The notes below the pieces were generated by a model. It saw only the letters and a list, made by a program, of their open reading frames with translations. It was not told where the DNA came from and ran no database searches. Position numbers and translations under genes: made by a program. DNA of 64,000 bases from the NCBI GenBank assembly GCA_001577635.1, contig LSBP01000003.1, positions 149,512-213,511 of the forward strand, in the 5' to 3' direction. Source of the DNA: Halomonadaceae bacterium T82-2. GTDB lineage: Bacteria > Pseudomonadota > Gammaproteobacteria > Pseudomonadales > Halomonadaceae. This document shows positions 18,311 through 26,275 of this stretch, piece after piece; position 1 is the stretch's first letter, and each line of letters begins with the position of its first letter.

Positions 18311-18940
18311 ATGTCAAACACCGATCAGGATGCCGCACTGCGCATCGCTTCCGGGCGCAAGCCCTTCGTCGAACCCCTGCAGCTGGGCGAGCGGCTCAAG
18401 GAGATTCGTCTGGCCAATCAATGGACGCTGGAGGATGTCAGCCAGCGAACCGGGCTGGCACGCTCGACCCTCTCGAAGATCGAGAACCACCAGATCTCTC
18501 CGACCTTCACGGCCGTGCAGAAGATGATTCGCGGTCTGGACATCGACCTGCCGCAGCTGCTCAGCGCGCCCCGGGCCCAGACCCGCACCATGGGGCGCCG
18601 GGACCTGACGCGCGGCGGCGACGGGCAGCGTCACCCCACCCCCACCTACGAGCACGAGCTGCTCTCCCATCAGCTGGCGCAGAAGCGCATGATTCCCTTC
18701 AAGACCATCGTCCGGGCCCGCGACTTCGCGGCGTTCAGCGAGTGGGTCCGTCACGACGGCGAGGAATTCCTGATCGTGCTCGATGGCAGCATCATGCTCT
18801 ACACCGAGTTCTATGAACCCGTGCGCCTCGACCAGGGTGACAGCATCTATTTCGACAGCGACATGGGGCATGCTCTCGTTTCGTTGAGCGAACAGGATGC
18901 CACGGTGCTCTCGGTCTGCACGCGAGCCGACGGCACCTGA
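18311..18940 (+). CDS. XRE-family transcriptional regulator with C-terminal cupin domain
   Basis: A 209-residue two-domain regulator. An HTH_3 domain spans about residues 24-80 (LKEIRLANQWTLEDVSQRTG, then ARSTLSKIENHQISPTF), and a cupin sensor domain covers roughly 115-205 (GEEFLIVLDGSIML, LDQGDSIYFDSDMGH). Members such as PuuR, SutR and PauR control polyamine, sulfur or amino-acid catabolism; which ligand this one binds is unknown. A 17-base palindrome lies just upstream. It follows the deacetylase-fold gene by 138 bases on the same strand, with a hairpin between them. Confidence 0.88.
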   Translation: MSNTDQDAALRIASGRKPFVEPLQLGERLKEIRLANQWTLEDVSQRTGLARSTLSKIENHQISPTFTAVQKMIRGLDIDLPQLLSAPRAQTRTMGRRDLTRGGDGQRHPTPTYEHELLSHQLAQKRMIPFKTIVRARDFAAFSEWVRHDGEEFLIVLDGSIMLYTEFYEPVRLDQGDSIYFDSDMGHALVSLSEQDATVLSVCTRADGT

Positions 18941-18965
18941 CCCACCGGCTGTCGCGCTTGTCGCT

Positions 18966-19514
18966 TCAGACGGCGAGCGTTTGTGTCAGCGCCGGCCAGA
19001 GTTCGGCGAAATCGCGCTCGAGCCGCGCGTAATCGGCCTCGATCCACTCCGCCAGCTCGACCATCCGGTTCGGCCCGCGGAGACGGTTGCCGATTCCCTG
19101 CAGGGCCCGACAGGTGAAGTGAAGATCGGCGTAACGCGACAGCCAGTCCTCGGCGATCATGACGGGCACCATGCCCGCCAGTCTGTCCGGTGCGGGGCGT
19201 TGCTCCAGCACCCGATAGCAACGTTCGATCAGCGCCGGGTCGGCGATATCACGAGCCAGAAAGTGATCCCAGACCATGTCGAGCGCAATGCCGGCATAGC
19301 GTCGCCCGTCACGCGGTGCACGAGCCCGCGCTTGGTGCACCACCGGATGCTGGTCGACGCCGGCGTCGACCCGACGGTGATGGCGGATGCCTGCGGCGAC
19401 GGGGGTATCCCAGGCCTGCAGATCGCTTCCCTTGACGCCGTCGGCGATCAGGTTGCCATAGAGGAAGTCGTCCGAACCGCCCCGGGCCAGCCAGCCATGC
19501 GCCAGGAAATTCAT
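18966..19514 (-). CDS. acpH: Acyl carrier protein phosphodiesterase
   Basis: A 182-residue HD-like hydrolase matching AcpH, which removes the 4'-phosphopantetheine group from holo-ACP. It begins MNFLAHGWLA, and shows YGNLIADGVKG, AGIRHHRRVDAGVDQHPVV and LDMVWDHFLA, the metal-binding His/Asp set of the family. It follows tusE by only four bases, so it is probably the last gene of the tusDCBE transcript. Its link with sulfur relay is only positional. Confidence 0.9.
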   Translation of the reverse strand: MNFLAHGWLARGGSDDFLYGNLIADGVKGSDLQAWDTPVAAGIRHHRRVDAGVDQHPVVHQARARAPRDGRRYAGIALDMVWDHFLARDIADPALIERCYRVLEQRPAPDRLAGMVPVMIAEDWLSRYADLHFTCRALQGIGNRLRGPNRMVELAEWIEADYARLERDFAELWPALTQTLAV

Positions 19515-19518
19515 GATC

Positions 19519-19872
19519 CTAGAGGCAGTTGGTGGGCTTGGGCAATCCGGCGAGCCGAGCCGCCACCTTGGCGGGGCTTTCCGGGAACAGCCGCATCAGA
19601 TGCAGTGAGCGGCCCTTTTCCGGCCCGAGCTGCTGTCCAGCCGCCTTGACCAGCGGACGCATGGCCGGGGCCATCTCGTAGCGTCGATAGAACTCGCGCA
19701 GCAGGTCGAGAATCTCCCAGTGCTCGGCGGTGAGCGTGCGGCCTTCCTCGGCAGCCAGGGCTTCGGCGACGGCAGGCGTCCAGTCGTCCAGGTCAACCAG
19801 ATAGCCTTCGGGGTCGAGCGCCACGGTGCGGCCCCCGACGTCAAGGTGGCGGGCGATGCTTGTGGTTGCCAT
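19519..19872 (-). CDS. tusE: Sulfurtransferase TusE (DsrC-like)
   Basis: A 117-residue DsrC/TusE-family protein with the essential penultimate cysteine (Cys116 in PTNCL). Other family marks are LDDWTPAVAEALAAEEG, LTAEHWEILDLLREFYRRY and RSLHLMRLFPE. It accepts sulfur from TusBCD and passes it to MnmA for 2-thiolation of U34 in tRNAs. A second upstream cysteine that marks true dissimilatory DsrC is absent, so TusE is the better name. It starts at the last base of tusB, giving tight coupling. Confidence 0.94.
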   Translation of the reverse strand: MATTSIARHLDVGGRTVALDPEGYLVDLDDWTPAVAEALAAEEGRTLTAEHWEILDLLREFYRRYEMAPAMRPLVKAAGQQLGPEKGRSLHLMRLFPESPAKVAARLAGLPKPTNCL

Positions 19873-20162
19873 CAGTACCAGCTCACGGTGCGTTGGGTTT
19901 CGGCGGTCAGGGCCACGAAGCCGGCCATGTCCACGGGAATGATCCAGTCGGCATGGCGCTCGGCCAGGCCGCGGGCCGACAGATCGTCCTGCAGCGCGTA
20001 ACAGCGCCCTTTCAGCGTTTTGAAACAGTCAGCCTGGGGCGACACGGCCCCATAGACACCCGATTCGATGAGCAGCAGGCGGTCGTCGGGGCCCATGGCG
20101 CGCAGCACGTCTTCGGGCAGACGGCTGCCGGCCGGGGAGCGGTTGAGTAGGTGCAGTAGCAT
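19872..20162 (-). CDS. tusB: Sulfurtransferase complex subunit TusB
   Basis: A 96-residue DsrH-like subunit of the TusBCD heterohexamer. It begins MLLHLLNRSP and contains DRLLLIESGVYGAV, matching the family's conserved strand-loop. TusB is the smallest subunit and lacks the catalytic cysteine found in TusD. It is encoded between tusC (21 bases upstream) and tusE (one-base overlap), the DsrEFHC-like order. Confidence 0.9.
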   Translation of the reverse strand: MLLHLLNRSPAGSRLPEDVLRAMGPDDRLLLIESGVYGAVSPQADCFKTLKGRCYALQDDLSARGLAERHADWIIPVDMAGFVALTAETQRTVSWY

Positions 20163-20183
20163 GGCGCTTTCCCGTGCCCGGAG

Positions 20184-20558
20184 TCAGAAATTGAAGACGG
20201 GGGCAGCCGACGCGATCACGGCAGGTAGCTGCTCGGCGGTCACGGGCGTCGCCGACCATTGCAGTTCCGCCGTGGACAGCCCACGCTCGGCCAGCGAGAT
20301 CGCGTCGACACGCAGATCCTCGATATCGTACATGGCGAGCATGTCGAGGGTGGGATGCGTCCCCTTCTGCCCCAACGGCCCCGCCGTCTGCCCCGGGCGC
20401 AGCGCCTCGACGCCGTCCCCCATGAACAGAAGTGTAACCGTGCGGCCGAAGGCGGCGGCGACCAGGGCCACGTCCAGCCCTTCACGCAACCAGCTGCCGT
20501 CATGCGGTGCATGACGCAGAATCACCAGCAGTGGCCTGTCAGCGGTGTCGTCGCTCAT
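20184..20558 (-). CDS. tusC: Sulfurtransferase complex subunit TusC
   Basis: A 124-residue DsrF-like subunit. Diagnostic segments are LLVILRHAPHDGSWLREGLDVAL (seen as RHAPHDGSWLREG), RTVTLLFMGDGVEAL and a central MYDIEDLRVDAISLAERGL. It forms the TusBCD complex that relays persulfide sulfur from TusA to TusE for tRNA 2-thiouridine. It lies nine bases after tusD. ATG 20558 is preceded by GAGGAGCC. Confidence 0.92.
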   Translation of the reverse strand: MSDDTADRPLLVILRHAPHDGSWLREGLDVALVAAAFGRTVTLLFMGDGVEALRPGQTAGPLGQKGTHPTLDMLAMYDIEDLRVDAISLAERGLSTAELQWSATPVTAEQLPAVIASAAPVFNF

Positions 20559-20567
20559 GTGGGCTCC

Positions 20568-20981
20568 TCAGGGGGCGAAGGTCACCATACGATCGTGGGT
20601 GATACCCGCCTCGACCAGCTGGCCGATCCCGGCGAGAACGAAGGGCGGCTCGACCGAAAAGGCGGGCTTGCCGTAGCGTTGTGCCTCGCGTTCATCGAGC
20701 AGGCCCCGGCGCAGCGCAGCGGCCACACAGACCAGCAGCTCCGTCCCCTGTTCGTTCGCCAGGCGCACCCAGGCATCGACCAGGTGGGGCTCGTCCTGGG
20801 GCGGCGCCGCCAGGCGCGACGTATTGTAGACCCCATCGTGATAGAAGAACACGGTATCCAGACGGTGGCCCTGCGTGATCAGTGCCTCGCCGAAGCGAAG
20901 GGCGGAATGGGTGGCCGCCTGACTGTAGGGGGCGCCCAGCACGACCAGTGCATAACGCAGCTTGCCTTGTTCGCTCGCCAC
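20568..20981 (-). CDS. tusD: Sulfurtransferase complex subunit TusD
   Basis: A 137-residue DsrE-like subunit with the active-site cysteine in ELLVCVAAALRRG (Cys85). The segments YALVVLGAPYS and VFFYHDGVYN also fit. TusD receives the persulfide from TusA. GTG 20981 is preferred because CAGGAG lies seven bases upstream; an in-frame ATG eight codons earlier (21005) is the alternative. It is the first gene of the tusDCBE-acpH unit. Confidence 0.92.
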   Translation of the reverse strand: MASEQGKLRYALVVLGAPYSQAATHSALRFGEALITQGHRLDTVFFYHDGVYNTSRLAAPPQDEPHLVDAWVRLANEQGTELLVCVAAALRRGLLDEREAQRYGKPAFSVEPPFVLAGIGQLVEAGITHDRMVTFAP

Positions 20982-21011
20982 TCTCGTTCTCCTGCCTTCC
21001 TTCAATGCAAT

Positions 21012-21035
21012 GGCCCCGCCGACAAGGGCGGGGCC
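21012..21035 (-). terminator. Hairpin downstream of yccA
   Basis: A 9-bp stem (GGCCCCGCC and GGCGGGGCC) with a six-base loop, lying between the yccA stop and the tusD start. The minus-strand tail is ATTGCATTGAA, a weak T tract, so partial readthrough into tusDCBE is possible. Confidence 0.5.
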
Positions 21036-21059
21036 GAACTTGACGCGCTCCGGGAAGCG

Positions 21060-21728
21060 TCAGTCGTCGCTCATCACCCCCAGCAGGGACAGCAGGCTGA
21101 GGAAGAGATTATAGATAGAGACATAGAGCGTCACCGTGGCGAGGATGTAGTTGGTCTCGCCGGCACGGTGCACGATCTCGCTGGTCTGGTAGAGAATGAC
21201 CGCCGAGGAGAACAACACGAAGCCAGCGGAGACGGCCAGGGCCAGCGCACCGATGTTGAAGAGCATCGCCACGACCATCGCGATGACCAGCACGATCGCG
21301 CCGGCCATCAGGAAGTTGCCGAGGAAGCTGAAGTCCTTGCGGGTCACCAGCGCCACGGCGGACAGGCCGATGAAGGTGGCACCGGTCATGGCCAGCGCTG
21401 TCATCACCAGCTGGGCGCCGTTGGGGATCGAGAGATAGAGGTTCAGGATCGGCCCGAGCGTGAAGCCCATGAAGCCGGTGAAAGCAAAGATGGATAGCAG
21501 CCCGGCAGCCGAGTTCGCGGTCTTGTGCACCAGGAACATCAGACCGTAGGCGCCCAGGAAGAAGATCAGGATGTTCATCTGGCCCATGCCCAGTGCCATG
21601 GCGCCGGCGGCCGTCACCGCCGAGAACAGCAGGGTCATTGCCAGCAGCAGGTAAGTGTTGCGCAGTGTCTTGTTGGTCGCCAGTACCGACTGACTGCGGT
21701 CTGTCGCATGCGAGGAGGGATAGGCCAT
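21060..21728 (-). CDS. yccA: Bax inhibitor-1/YccA family inner membrane protein
   Basis: A 222-residue protein with seven predicted membrane spans (first near residue 26), of the BI-1/TMBIM family. Visible marks are LLLAMTLLFSAVTA, FTGFMGFTLGPILNLY and a C-terminal LYVSIYNLFLSLLSLLGVMSDD (read here as LFLSLLSLLGVM). E. coli YccA is an FtsH substrate that protects the Sec translocon. In E. coli yccA neighbours tusE, and the same neighbourhood is kept here. ATG 21728 is preceded by CAGGAG; the longer upstream frame is not conserved. Confidence 0.93.
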   Translation of the reverse strand: MAYPSSHATDRSQSVLATNKTLRNTYLLLAMTLLFSAVTAAGAMALGMGQMNILIFFLGAYGLMFLVHKTANSAAGLLSIFAFTGFMGFTLGPILNLYLSIPNGAQLVMTALAMTGATFIGLSAVALVTRKDFSFLGNFLMAGAIVLVIAMVVAMLFNIGALALAVSAGFVLFSSAVILYQTSEIVHRAGETNYILATVTLYVSIYNLFLSLLSLLGVMSDD

Positions 21729-21884
21729 GGGGTCGGCTCCTGTCGTTTTATAACGGCAATAATTGGACCTAGCATGCCCACTCGCGGTTCCCTGCGCAAG
21801 CCTGGCTCGGCCCCGGAACGGCGCAGCGTCAGGGGGATCCCGACACACACGGCGCGTGCCGGGATAACGATCGCCCACGGCGAT

Positions 21885-22160
21885 TCAGGGTGCCTTGTCG
21901 CCCGCCAGATTGAGCTTCAGGGCGATGCCGGCATCGGGGGAAACATTGTTGACCTGCAGTGCGTGCTCGGTCATTTCCGCCTCCAGACGCTCGAAGGCCT
22001 CCGGATCATCACGCTGCATGGCAAGCAGCTGATTCTCGGAAAGGTTCCGGGAGCCGATGAAGTCCCTGCCGGTCTTGCGCAGGGCCGTACCGGTCTCGCC
22101 GGCAGCGGTTTCATGAAAGCTGCTACCGGGCTCGCCGGCATTCTGTAGCGTAATTTCCAT
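21885..22160 (-). CDS. Small hypothetical protein
   Basis: A 91-residue soluble, acidic protein with no motif I recognise. It starts MEITLQNAGEPGSS at ATG 22160, which has AAGGAG six bases upstream; an ATG eight codons earlier lacks such a site. The centre (LSENQLLAMQRDDPEAFERLEAEMTEH) looks helical. It is the third of three small same-strand genes with strong ribosome sites, the first being a CsbD-type stress protein. A stress or stationary-phase role is only suggested by company. Confidence 0.6.
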   Translation of the reverse strand: MEITLQNAGEPGSSFHETAAGETGTALRKTGRDFIGSRNLSENQLLAMQRDDPEAFERLEAEMTEHALQVNNVSPDAGIALKLNLAGDKAP

Positions 22161-22211
22161 GGCGGTCTCCTTGTGCCGGGTCATGGCGTGTCGATAACGC
22201 CAGAAACAGCG

Positions 22212-22469
22212 TCACTCCGCCCTGGTGACGAGCGCTGCATAATGTGCGGGAACATCGCCGATCTCGGGTTGAAAGCCCGGTTCGGTCACGGTCAGGCGTG
22301 TATCGCTCTGGTCGGAACGCCGGTGAATCAGTACATCGCCCGAGGCAATCTCGTGAATGGCCTCGACAATGACCCGATCGGCTTCAACGGTTCCGTGCAA
22401 GGGCCCCAGGCGCTCGCCGGAGCCCTTCTCGATGAACAGCGTGTCGTTGTACGGGGTTTCAGTGGGCAT
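22212..22469 (-). CDS. Small hypothetical protein
   Basis: An 85-residue soluble protein starting MPTETPYNDTLFI at ATG 22469, with CAAGGAG upstream. The sequence alternates short hydrophobic strands and charged turns (VIVEAIHEIASGDVLIHRR), which suggests a small beta-rich fold. I recognise no family. It lies 26 bases after the CsbD gene and 51 bases before the next small gene, so the three are probably one transcript. Confidence 0.6.
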   Translation of the reverse strand: MPTETPYNDTLFIEKGSGERLGPLHGTVEADRVIVEAIHEIASGDVLIHRRSDQSDTRLTVTEPGFQPEIGDVPAHYAALVTRAE

Positions 22470-22495
22470 GGCCTTCTCCTTGGCAGCGCAACGCA

Positions 22496-22693
22496 TCAAA
22501 GCGTGTCGTAGAGCGCATCGACTTCCTTCTTGGCTTGCTCGCGTTCCAGTCCGTGGCGCTCCTGCAGCTTGCCGACCAGCTTGTCATACTCACCGTCGAC
22601 CACATCGAGGTCGTCATCGCTGAGCTTGCCCCAGCGGCGTTTGACCTCGCCCTTCACCTGATTCCAGTTACCTTTGACCTGATCACGGTTCAT
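22496..22693 (-). CDS. CsbD family stress-response protein
   Basis: A 65-residue CsbD-like protein. It begins MNRDQVKGNWNQVKGEVK, with the characteristic repeated KGxWxQ/KG pattern, followed by RWGKLSDDDLDVVDGEYDKLVGKLQERHG. CsbD proteins are among the general stress proteins induced in stationary phase and envelope or osmotic stress; their molecular role is unknown. GGAGACGATC precedes the ATG. It is the first of a three-gene small-protein group. Confidence 0.92.
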   Translation of the reverse strand: MNRDQVKGNWNQVKGEVKRRWGKLSDDDLDVVDGEYDKLVGKLQERHGLEREQAKKEVDALYDTL

Positions 22694-22863
22694 GATCGTC
22701 TCCTTGTCGAGGATGTCCTTCGGTTGCAGGCAGCCGTCCCGGCCACCCAGTTTCAACGTAGCAGTCCTGTCGGTGCTGCGCCTACCCCGTGATAAAAAAC
22801 CATCTCGATATTGCCTCTCGTTGCTGGGAATCGAAATCGGGGCGACGTAAATCACCGAAGGAG

Positions 22864-22891
22864 TTGACGCCAAAAGAAAAAGTGGTAATAT
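22864..22891 (+). promoter_or_regulatory. Promoter of tRNA-Ser
   Basis: TTGACG (22864-22869) and TAATAT (22886-22891) are 16 bases apart, about 15 bases before the mature tRNA. A GC-rich discriminator (CAGCGCCG) follows, as expected for a stringently controlled stable-RNA promoter. Confidence 0.75.
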
Positions 22892-22906
22892 ACAGCGCCG
22901 TGAGCC

Positions 22907-22996
22907 GGAGGGATGGCAGAGCGGTTGAATGCACCGGTCTTGAAAACCGGCGAAGGTTAACGCCTTCCCAGGGTTCGAATCCCTGTCCCTCCGCCA
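22907..22996 (+). tRNA. tRNA-Ser (anticodon TGA)
   Basis: A 90-base type II tRNA with encoded CCA. The acceptor strands GGAGGGA (22907-22913) and TCCCTCC (22986-22992) pair perfectly. The anticodon stem CCGGT/ACCGG encloses loop CTTGAAA, giving anticodon TGA at 22941-22943. A long variable arm and TTCGAATC T-loop are present. It has its own promoter and a strong downstream terminator. Confidence 0.97.
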
Positions 22997-23007
22997 CTTC
23001 GAACATG

Positions 23008-23054
23008 ACGCCCCGAGATTTCAGTCACTTACTGGTCTCGGGGCGTTTTCGTTT
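23008..23054 (+). terminator. Rho-independent terminator of tRNA-Ser
   Basis: An 11-bp perfect stem (ACGCCCCGAGA 23008-23018 and TCTCGGGGCGT 23036-23046) with a 17-base loop, followed by TTTCGTTT. Confidence 0.8.
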
Positions 23055-23121
23055 CGGGCTGCCCCACCACCCTGTTACACTCCAATCCCTACACAAGCCC
23101 CACAACTTTACTGAGCCGGTC

Positions 23122-23445
23122 ATGCAGAAACCCGGGCGCATGCGCAGGCGGCTTAAGCGGCTGATCCTTCGCGAGCAGGCCAAGCGGGCCAATCCCTCGC
23201 CTTACCGCAAGGCAGGAACGCACGCCACCCGGCAGCAGTTCCTGGAGGCCACGCGAAACGTGGGTGTCATTGTCGTGGCCACCTGTTTTACCGCCGGCTG
23301 GGTCATCACCAACCCGAGCGTCAACACGGATGGCGTCGGCTGGGGCGTGCTCATGGGGCTCGTGTTGATATTCATCGGCGCGTTCGGCTATGGTTACGTG
23401 GAACGCGACAAGGCCTCCGACGAGCGAGGTGATGCTCATGAATGA
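23122..23445 (+). CDS. Small membrane protein, unknown
   Basis: A 107-residue protein with a very basic N-terminal 35 residues (MRRRLKRLILREQAKR), two membrane spans (about 48-64 and 74-93) and an acidic C-terminus. ATG 23122 begins after the tRNA terminator; the open frame above it only runs through the tRNA. I recognise no family. The next tiny membrane gene starts inside its 3' end, so the two probably act together. Confidence 0.65.
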   Translation: MQKPGRMRRRLKRLILREQAKRANPSPYRKAGTHATRQQFLEATRNVGVIVVATCFTAGWVITNPSVNTDGVGWGVLMGLVLIFIGAFGYGYVERDKASDERGDAHE

Positions 23446-23581
23446 ATGGGTACTGGCAGGTCTGCTGATGACGTTGGGCGTCGTTTCCTGCCTCATGGTC
23501 TGGAGCCAGAACCGTGAGCGGCACGGGAAACGCTCCATTGCCGACAGCCTGCTCAACTGGATCGCCAGGCACGTTGCCTGA
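23438..23581 (+). CDS. Single-span membrane microprotein, unknown
   Basis: A 47-residue protein with one transmembrane helix (about residues 4-22, VLAGLLMTLGVVSCLMVW) and a basic C-terminal tail with an amphipathic stretch (SLLNWIARHVA). ATG 23438 has GAGG eight bases upstream and overlaps the previous stop codon by eight bases. An ATG two codons earlier is possible. A strong bidirectional terminator follows. No family is recognised. Confidence 0.55.
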   Translation: MNEWVLAGLLMTLGVVSCLMVWSQNRERHGKRSIADSLLNWIARHVA

Positions 23582-23603
23582 TATCGACACACGCCTCCAT
23601 GCC

Positions 23604-23631
23604 AAAAGGGCTGCCATCGGCAGCCCTTTTT
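23604..23631. terminator. Bidirectional Rho-independent terminator
   Basis: A perfect 12-bp stem (AAAAGGGCTGCC and GGCAGCCCTTTT) with an ATC loop. T runs lie at the 3' side on both strands. It separates the small membrane genes from convergent hrpB. Confidence 0.85.
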
Positions 23632-23691
23632 GTTGTTCCTGTTCCTGTTGCCTGCCCCGCCGTGGCACGGTGCTCCTCGACTTTCGACCAA

Positions 23692-26136
23692 TCACAGACG
23701 CCGCTTGGTCCGCGCCGTGGGTATGGCGGTAGCCGGATCGTCGGGCCAGGGGTGCTTGGGATAGCGCCCGCGCATGTCCTTGCGCACCTCGAAGTAGCCT
23801 TGCGCCCAGAAGCTGCCCAGATCACGAGTGACCTGCAACGGGCGCCCTGCCGGCGAGAGCAGGTGCAGCAGCACCGGCACACGCCCGCCAGCCAGCCGCG
23901 GCGTTTCCGCCAGGCCGAACAGTTCCTGCAGCTTGACTGCCAGTACCGGTTCATCGCCGGTATAGTCGAGTCGCACGCGCGAGCCGCTGGGCACGCGGAG
24001 ATGGGTCGGCGCGAGGCCATCCAGGGCCTGCTGCTTGGACCAGTCGAGCCGGTCGTGCAGGATCCGCGCGAACGGCAACGCATCGAGCCGGTCGAGTCGG
24101 CGTATTCCATTGAGATAAGGGGTCAGCCAGGCTTCCAGGGTGGCCAGCAGCGCCGCCTGTGACCAGTCTGGCCAGTCGTCGCCGAGCTCGCGACGCAGCA
24201 GGGCCACCCGGGCACACAGCTGCAGCGCCTCGCCATTCAGTGCCAGGCGCCCTCGCCGCCGGACCGCCCCCAGCAGGGCCTCCTGCACGGCGCTTTCGGG
24301 CAGTTCACGCAACAAGGGGCGCCGAGCCAGAATCAGCTCGCCCAGCGCCCTGACCTCCTCGCCCACCACGCGCTCCTCGGCATCGTCCCACGTCAGGCGA
24401 GGCCGATAGACACGAGCCTCGGGAAAAAGCGCGGTGATTGACTCCTTGTCGATCTCGGCCGCGCGGAAGATCCGCGCGCCCTGGGCCTGACCGTCGAGTT
24501 CCACCGCGACCAGCGCCTCGGCATGGGCCAGCGGATGGCGCTCATCGAGCCAGGCCTGATTGCCCGCTGCCAGCTTGAAGCGCCCGGGGGCCTGGCGTAG
24601 CGCCACCCGCTCCGGGTACGCCATGGCCAGCAGCTTCCCCAGCGGGGCCAGGGTGTCCACGGCCAGCCCGCATCTCAGCCGATCGGCCAGACGCCGGGCC
24701 TCGCGGTACCAGGACCCGGTCGGATCCTGCGCCTGACGTGCGGGGCGTCGCGCCACCACGGTCGCCAGATCGGGGTCGTCATTCGCCACACCGCGCCCCT
24801 CGAGCAATGCTGCCAGCCAGCAGGCCAACGGCCGGGCCCCGAGCTGTCCGGCGCGTTCGAGCATCACGGCCAGCCGCGGATGCGTCGGATGGCAGGCACA
24901 GGCACGCCCGAGCGCGGTCAGGTGGCGATGCTCATCCAGCGCGCCCAGGCGCTGCAGCAGGGCCTGCCCCGCCGCCAGCGCGGCGACCGGCGGCGGTGTT
25001 ACCCAGGTGAGCTGGTCGGCGTCATCGATCCCCCAGCGGGCCAGCTCGAAGGCCAGTGGTGCCAGGTCCGCCTGCTGGATCTCGGGCTCGCCATGGGCCG
25101 GCAGCGGCTGTTCCCGTGCCCAGAGCCGGTAGCAGGCGCCGGGCCCCTGCCGCCCGGCTCGCCCGCGGCGCTGATCGGCACTGGCCTGATTGACACGGCG
25201 TGTGGCCAGACGCGTCAGACCGTGACGAGCCTGGAAGACCGGCACACGCTCGAAACCGCTGTCGATGACGGTGTGCACACCCTCCACTGTGACACTGGAT
25301 TCGGCGATCGCTGTGGCCAGAACGATGCGTCGCCGACCCTCGGGATCACGGGCGATCGCCTGCTGCTGGGTATCGATCGACAGCCGCCCGTGCAGTTCGC
25401 GTACCACCATGCCGTCGGGAAGCGGCGCGAGCTCGCGGGCCAGGCGCCGGATCTCGCCGACGCCGGGCAGGATGACCAGCAGGTCCCCCGCTTCGTGGTC
25501 GAGTGCTTCATGCACTACCCGGGCCTGCTGCCGGGCCGGGTCGTCACGGGAGTCGAGTGGGCGATAATGCGTCGTCACCGGAAAGTGGCGCCCGGCGCAC
25601 TCGATGAGCGCCGCGTCGGCGAGCACCGCCTGCAAGGCTTGAACATCGAGGGTAGCCGACATGACCAGCAGTCGCAGGTCGTCGCGCAGCCCGGTCTGGG
25701 CGTCCAGGGCCAGTGACAGGCCCAGGTCCGTCTCCAGGCTGCGTTCGTGGAACTCATCGAAGATGAGGCCGGCAACCCCCTCGAGCATGGGGTCGTCCTG
25801 GAGCAGGCGTGTCAGCACTCCCTGAGTGACGACCTCGAGCCGCGTCGCCTCGCTGGTACGGGTTTCGCCCCGCATGCGATAGCCGACCGTCCGCCCCACC
25901 GGCTCGCCGAGCTGCTCGGCCATGTGGCGCGCCGCCAGTCGAGCGGCAACGCGGCGCGGTTCCAGCAGCAACAGCTTGCCGGTACGACACCACTCGGCCT
26001 CGAGCAGGGCCAGTGGCACACGCGTGGTCTTGCCGGCCCCGGGTTCGGCGACCAGGATCGCCCGGGTGCGTGCTTGCAGGGCGTGCTGGATGTCTTCGAG
26101 GCGAGCCTCGATGGGAAGCTCTTGTGGCACTGTCAT
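23692..26136 (-). CDS. hrpB: ATP-dependent helicase HrpB
   Basis: An 814-residue DEAH/RHA-type helicase. Walker A is EPGAGKTT (31-38) and the Walker B box is DEFH (128-131), with MSATLD as motif III, and SGFERVPVF plus QRRGRAGRQGPGACYRLW as motif VI. The C-terminal HrpB-specific domain (ending YFEVRKDMRGRYPKHPWPDDP) is complete. The protein is a conserved bacterial relative of eukaryotic RNA helicases with no firmly known substrate, although HrpA/HrpB members have been linked to mRNA processing. It is monocistronic. Confidence 0.95.
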   Translation of the reverse strand: MTVPQELPIEARLEDIQHALQARTRAILVAEPGAGKTTRVPLALLEAEWCRTGKLLLLEPRRVAARLAARHMAEQLGEPVGRTVGYRMRGETRTSEATRLEVVTQGVLTRLLQDDPMLEGVAGLIFDEFHERSLETDLGLSLALDAQTGLRDDLRLLVMSATLDVQALQAVLADAALIECAGRHFPVTTHYRPLDSRDDPARQQARVVHEALDHEAGDLLVILPGVGEIRRLARELAPLPDGMVVRELHGRLSIDTQQQAIARDPEGRRRIVLATAIAESSVTVEGVHTVIDSGFERVPVFQARHGLTRLATRRVNQASADQRRGRAGRQGPGACYRLWAREQPLPAHGEPEIQQADLAPLAFELARWGIDDADQLTWVTPPPVAALAAGQALLQRLGALDEHRHLTALGRACACHPTHPRLAVMLERAGQLGARPLACWLAALLEGRGVANDDPDLATVVARRPARQAQDPTGSWYREARRLADRLRCGLAVDTLAPLGKLLAMAYPERVALRQAPGRFKLAAGNQAWLDERHPLAHAEALVAVELDGQAQGARIFRAAEIDKESITALFPEARVYRPRLTWDDAEERVVGEEVRALGELILARRPLLRELPESAVQEALLGAVRRRGRLALNGEALQLCARVALLRRELGDDWPDWSQAALLATLEAWLTPYLNGIRRLDRLDALPFARILHDRLDWSKQQALDGLAPTHLRVPSGSRVRLDYTGDEPVLAVKLQELFGLAETPRLAGGRVPVLLHLLSPAGRPLQVTRDLGSFWAQGYFEVRKDMRGRYPKHPWPDDPATAIPTARTKRRL

Positions 26137-26275
26137 TCTCTCGTCGTTTCGTCAGGGTGCGACCATGGTACACATCGGCAGCCGTCGGCGGCGGTTGCGC
26201 GGCCTGTGTCACACTTTGTATCGTCGGTGGTTCACCCATGAATAATGCATTCCAGAACGATTTACAGGTGATGGC

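Noticed and set aside
22789..23445. A 218-residue coding frame running through tRNA-Ser
   Set aside because: It passes through a well-formed tRNA and its terminator; the plausible protein starts at ATG 23122.
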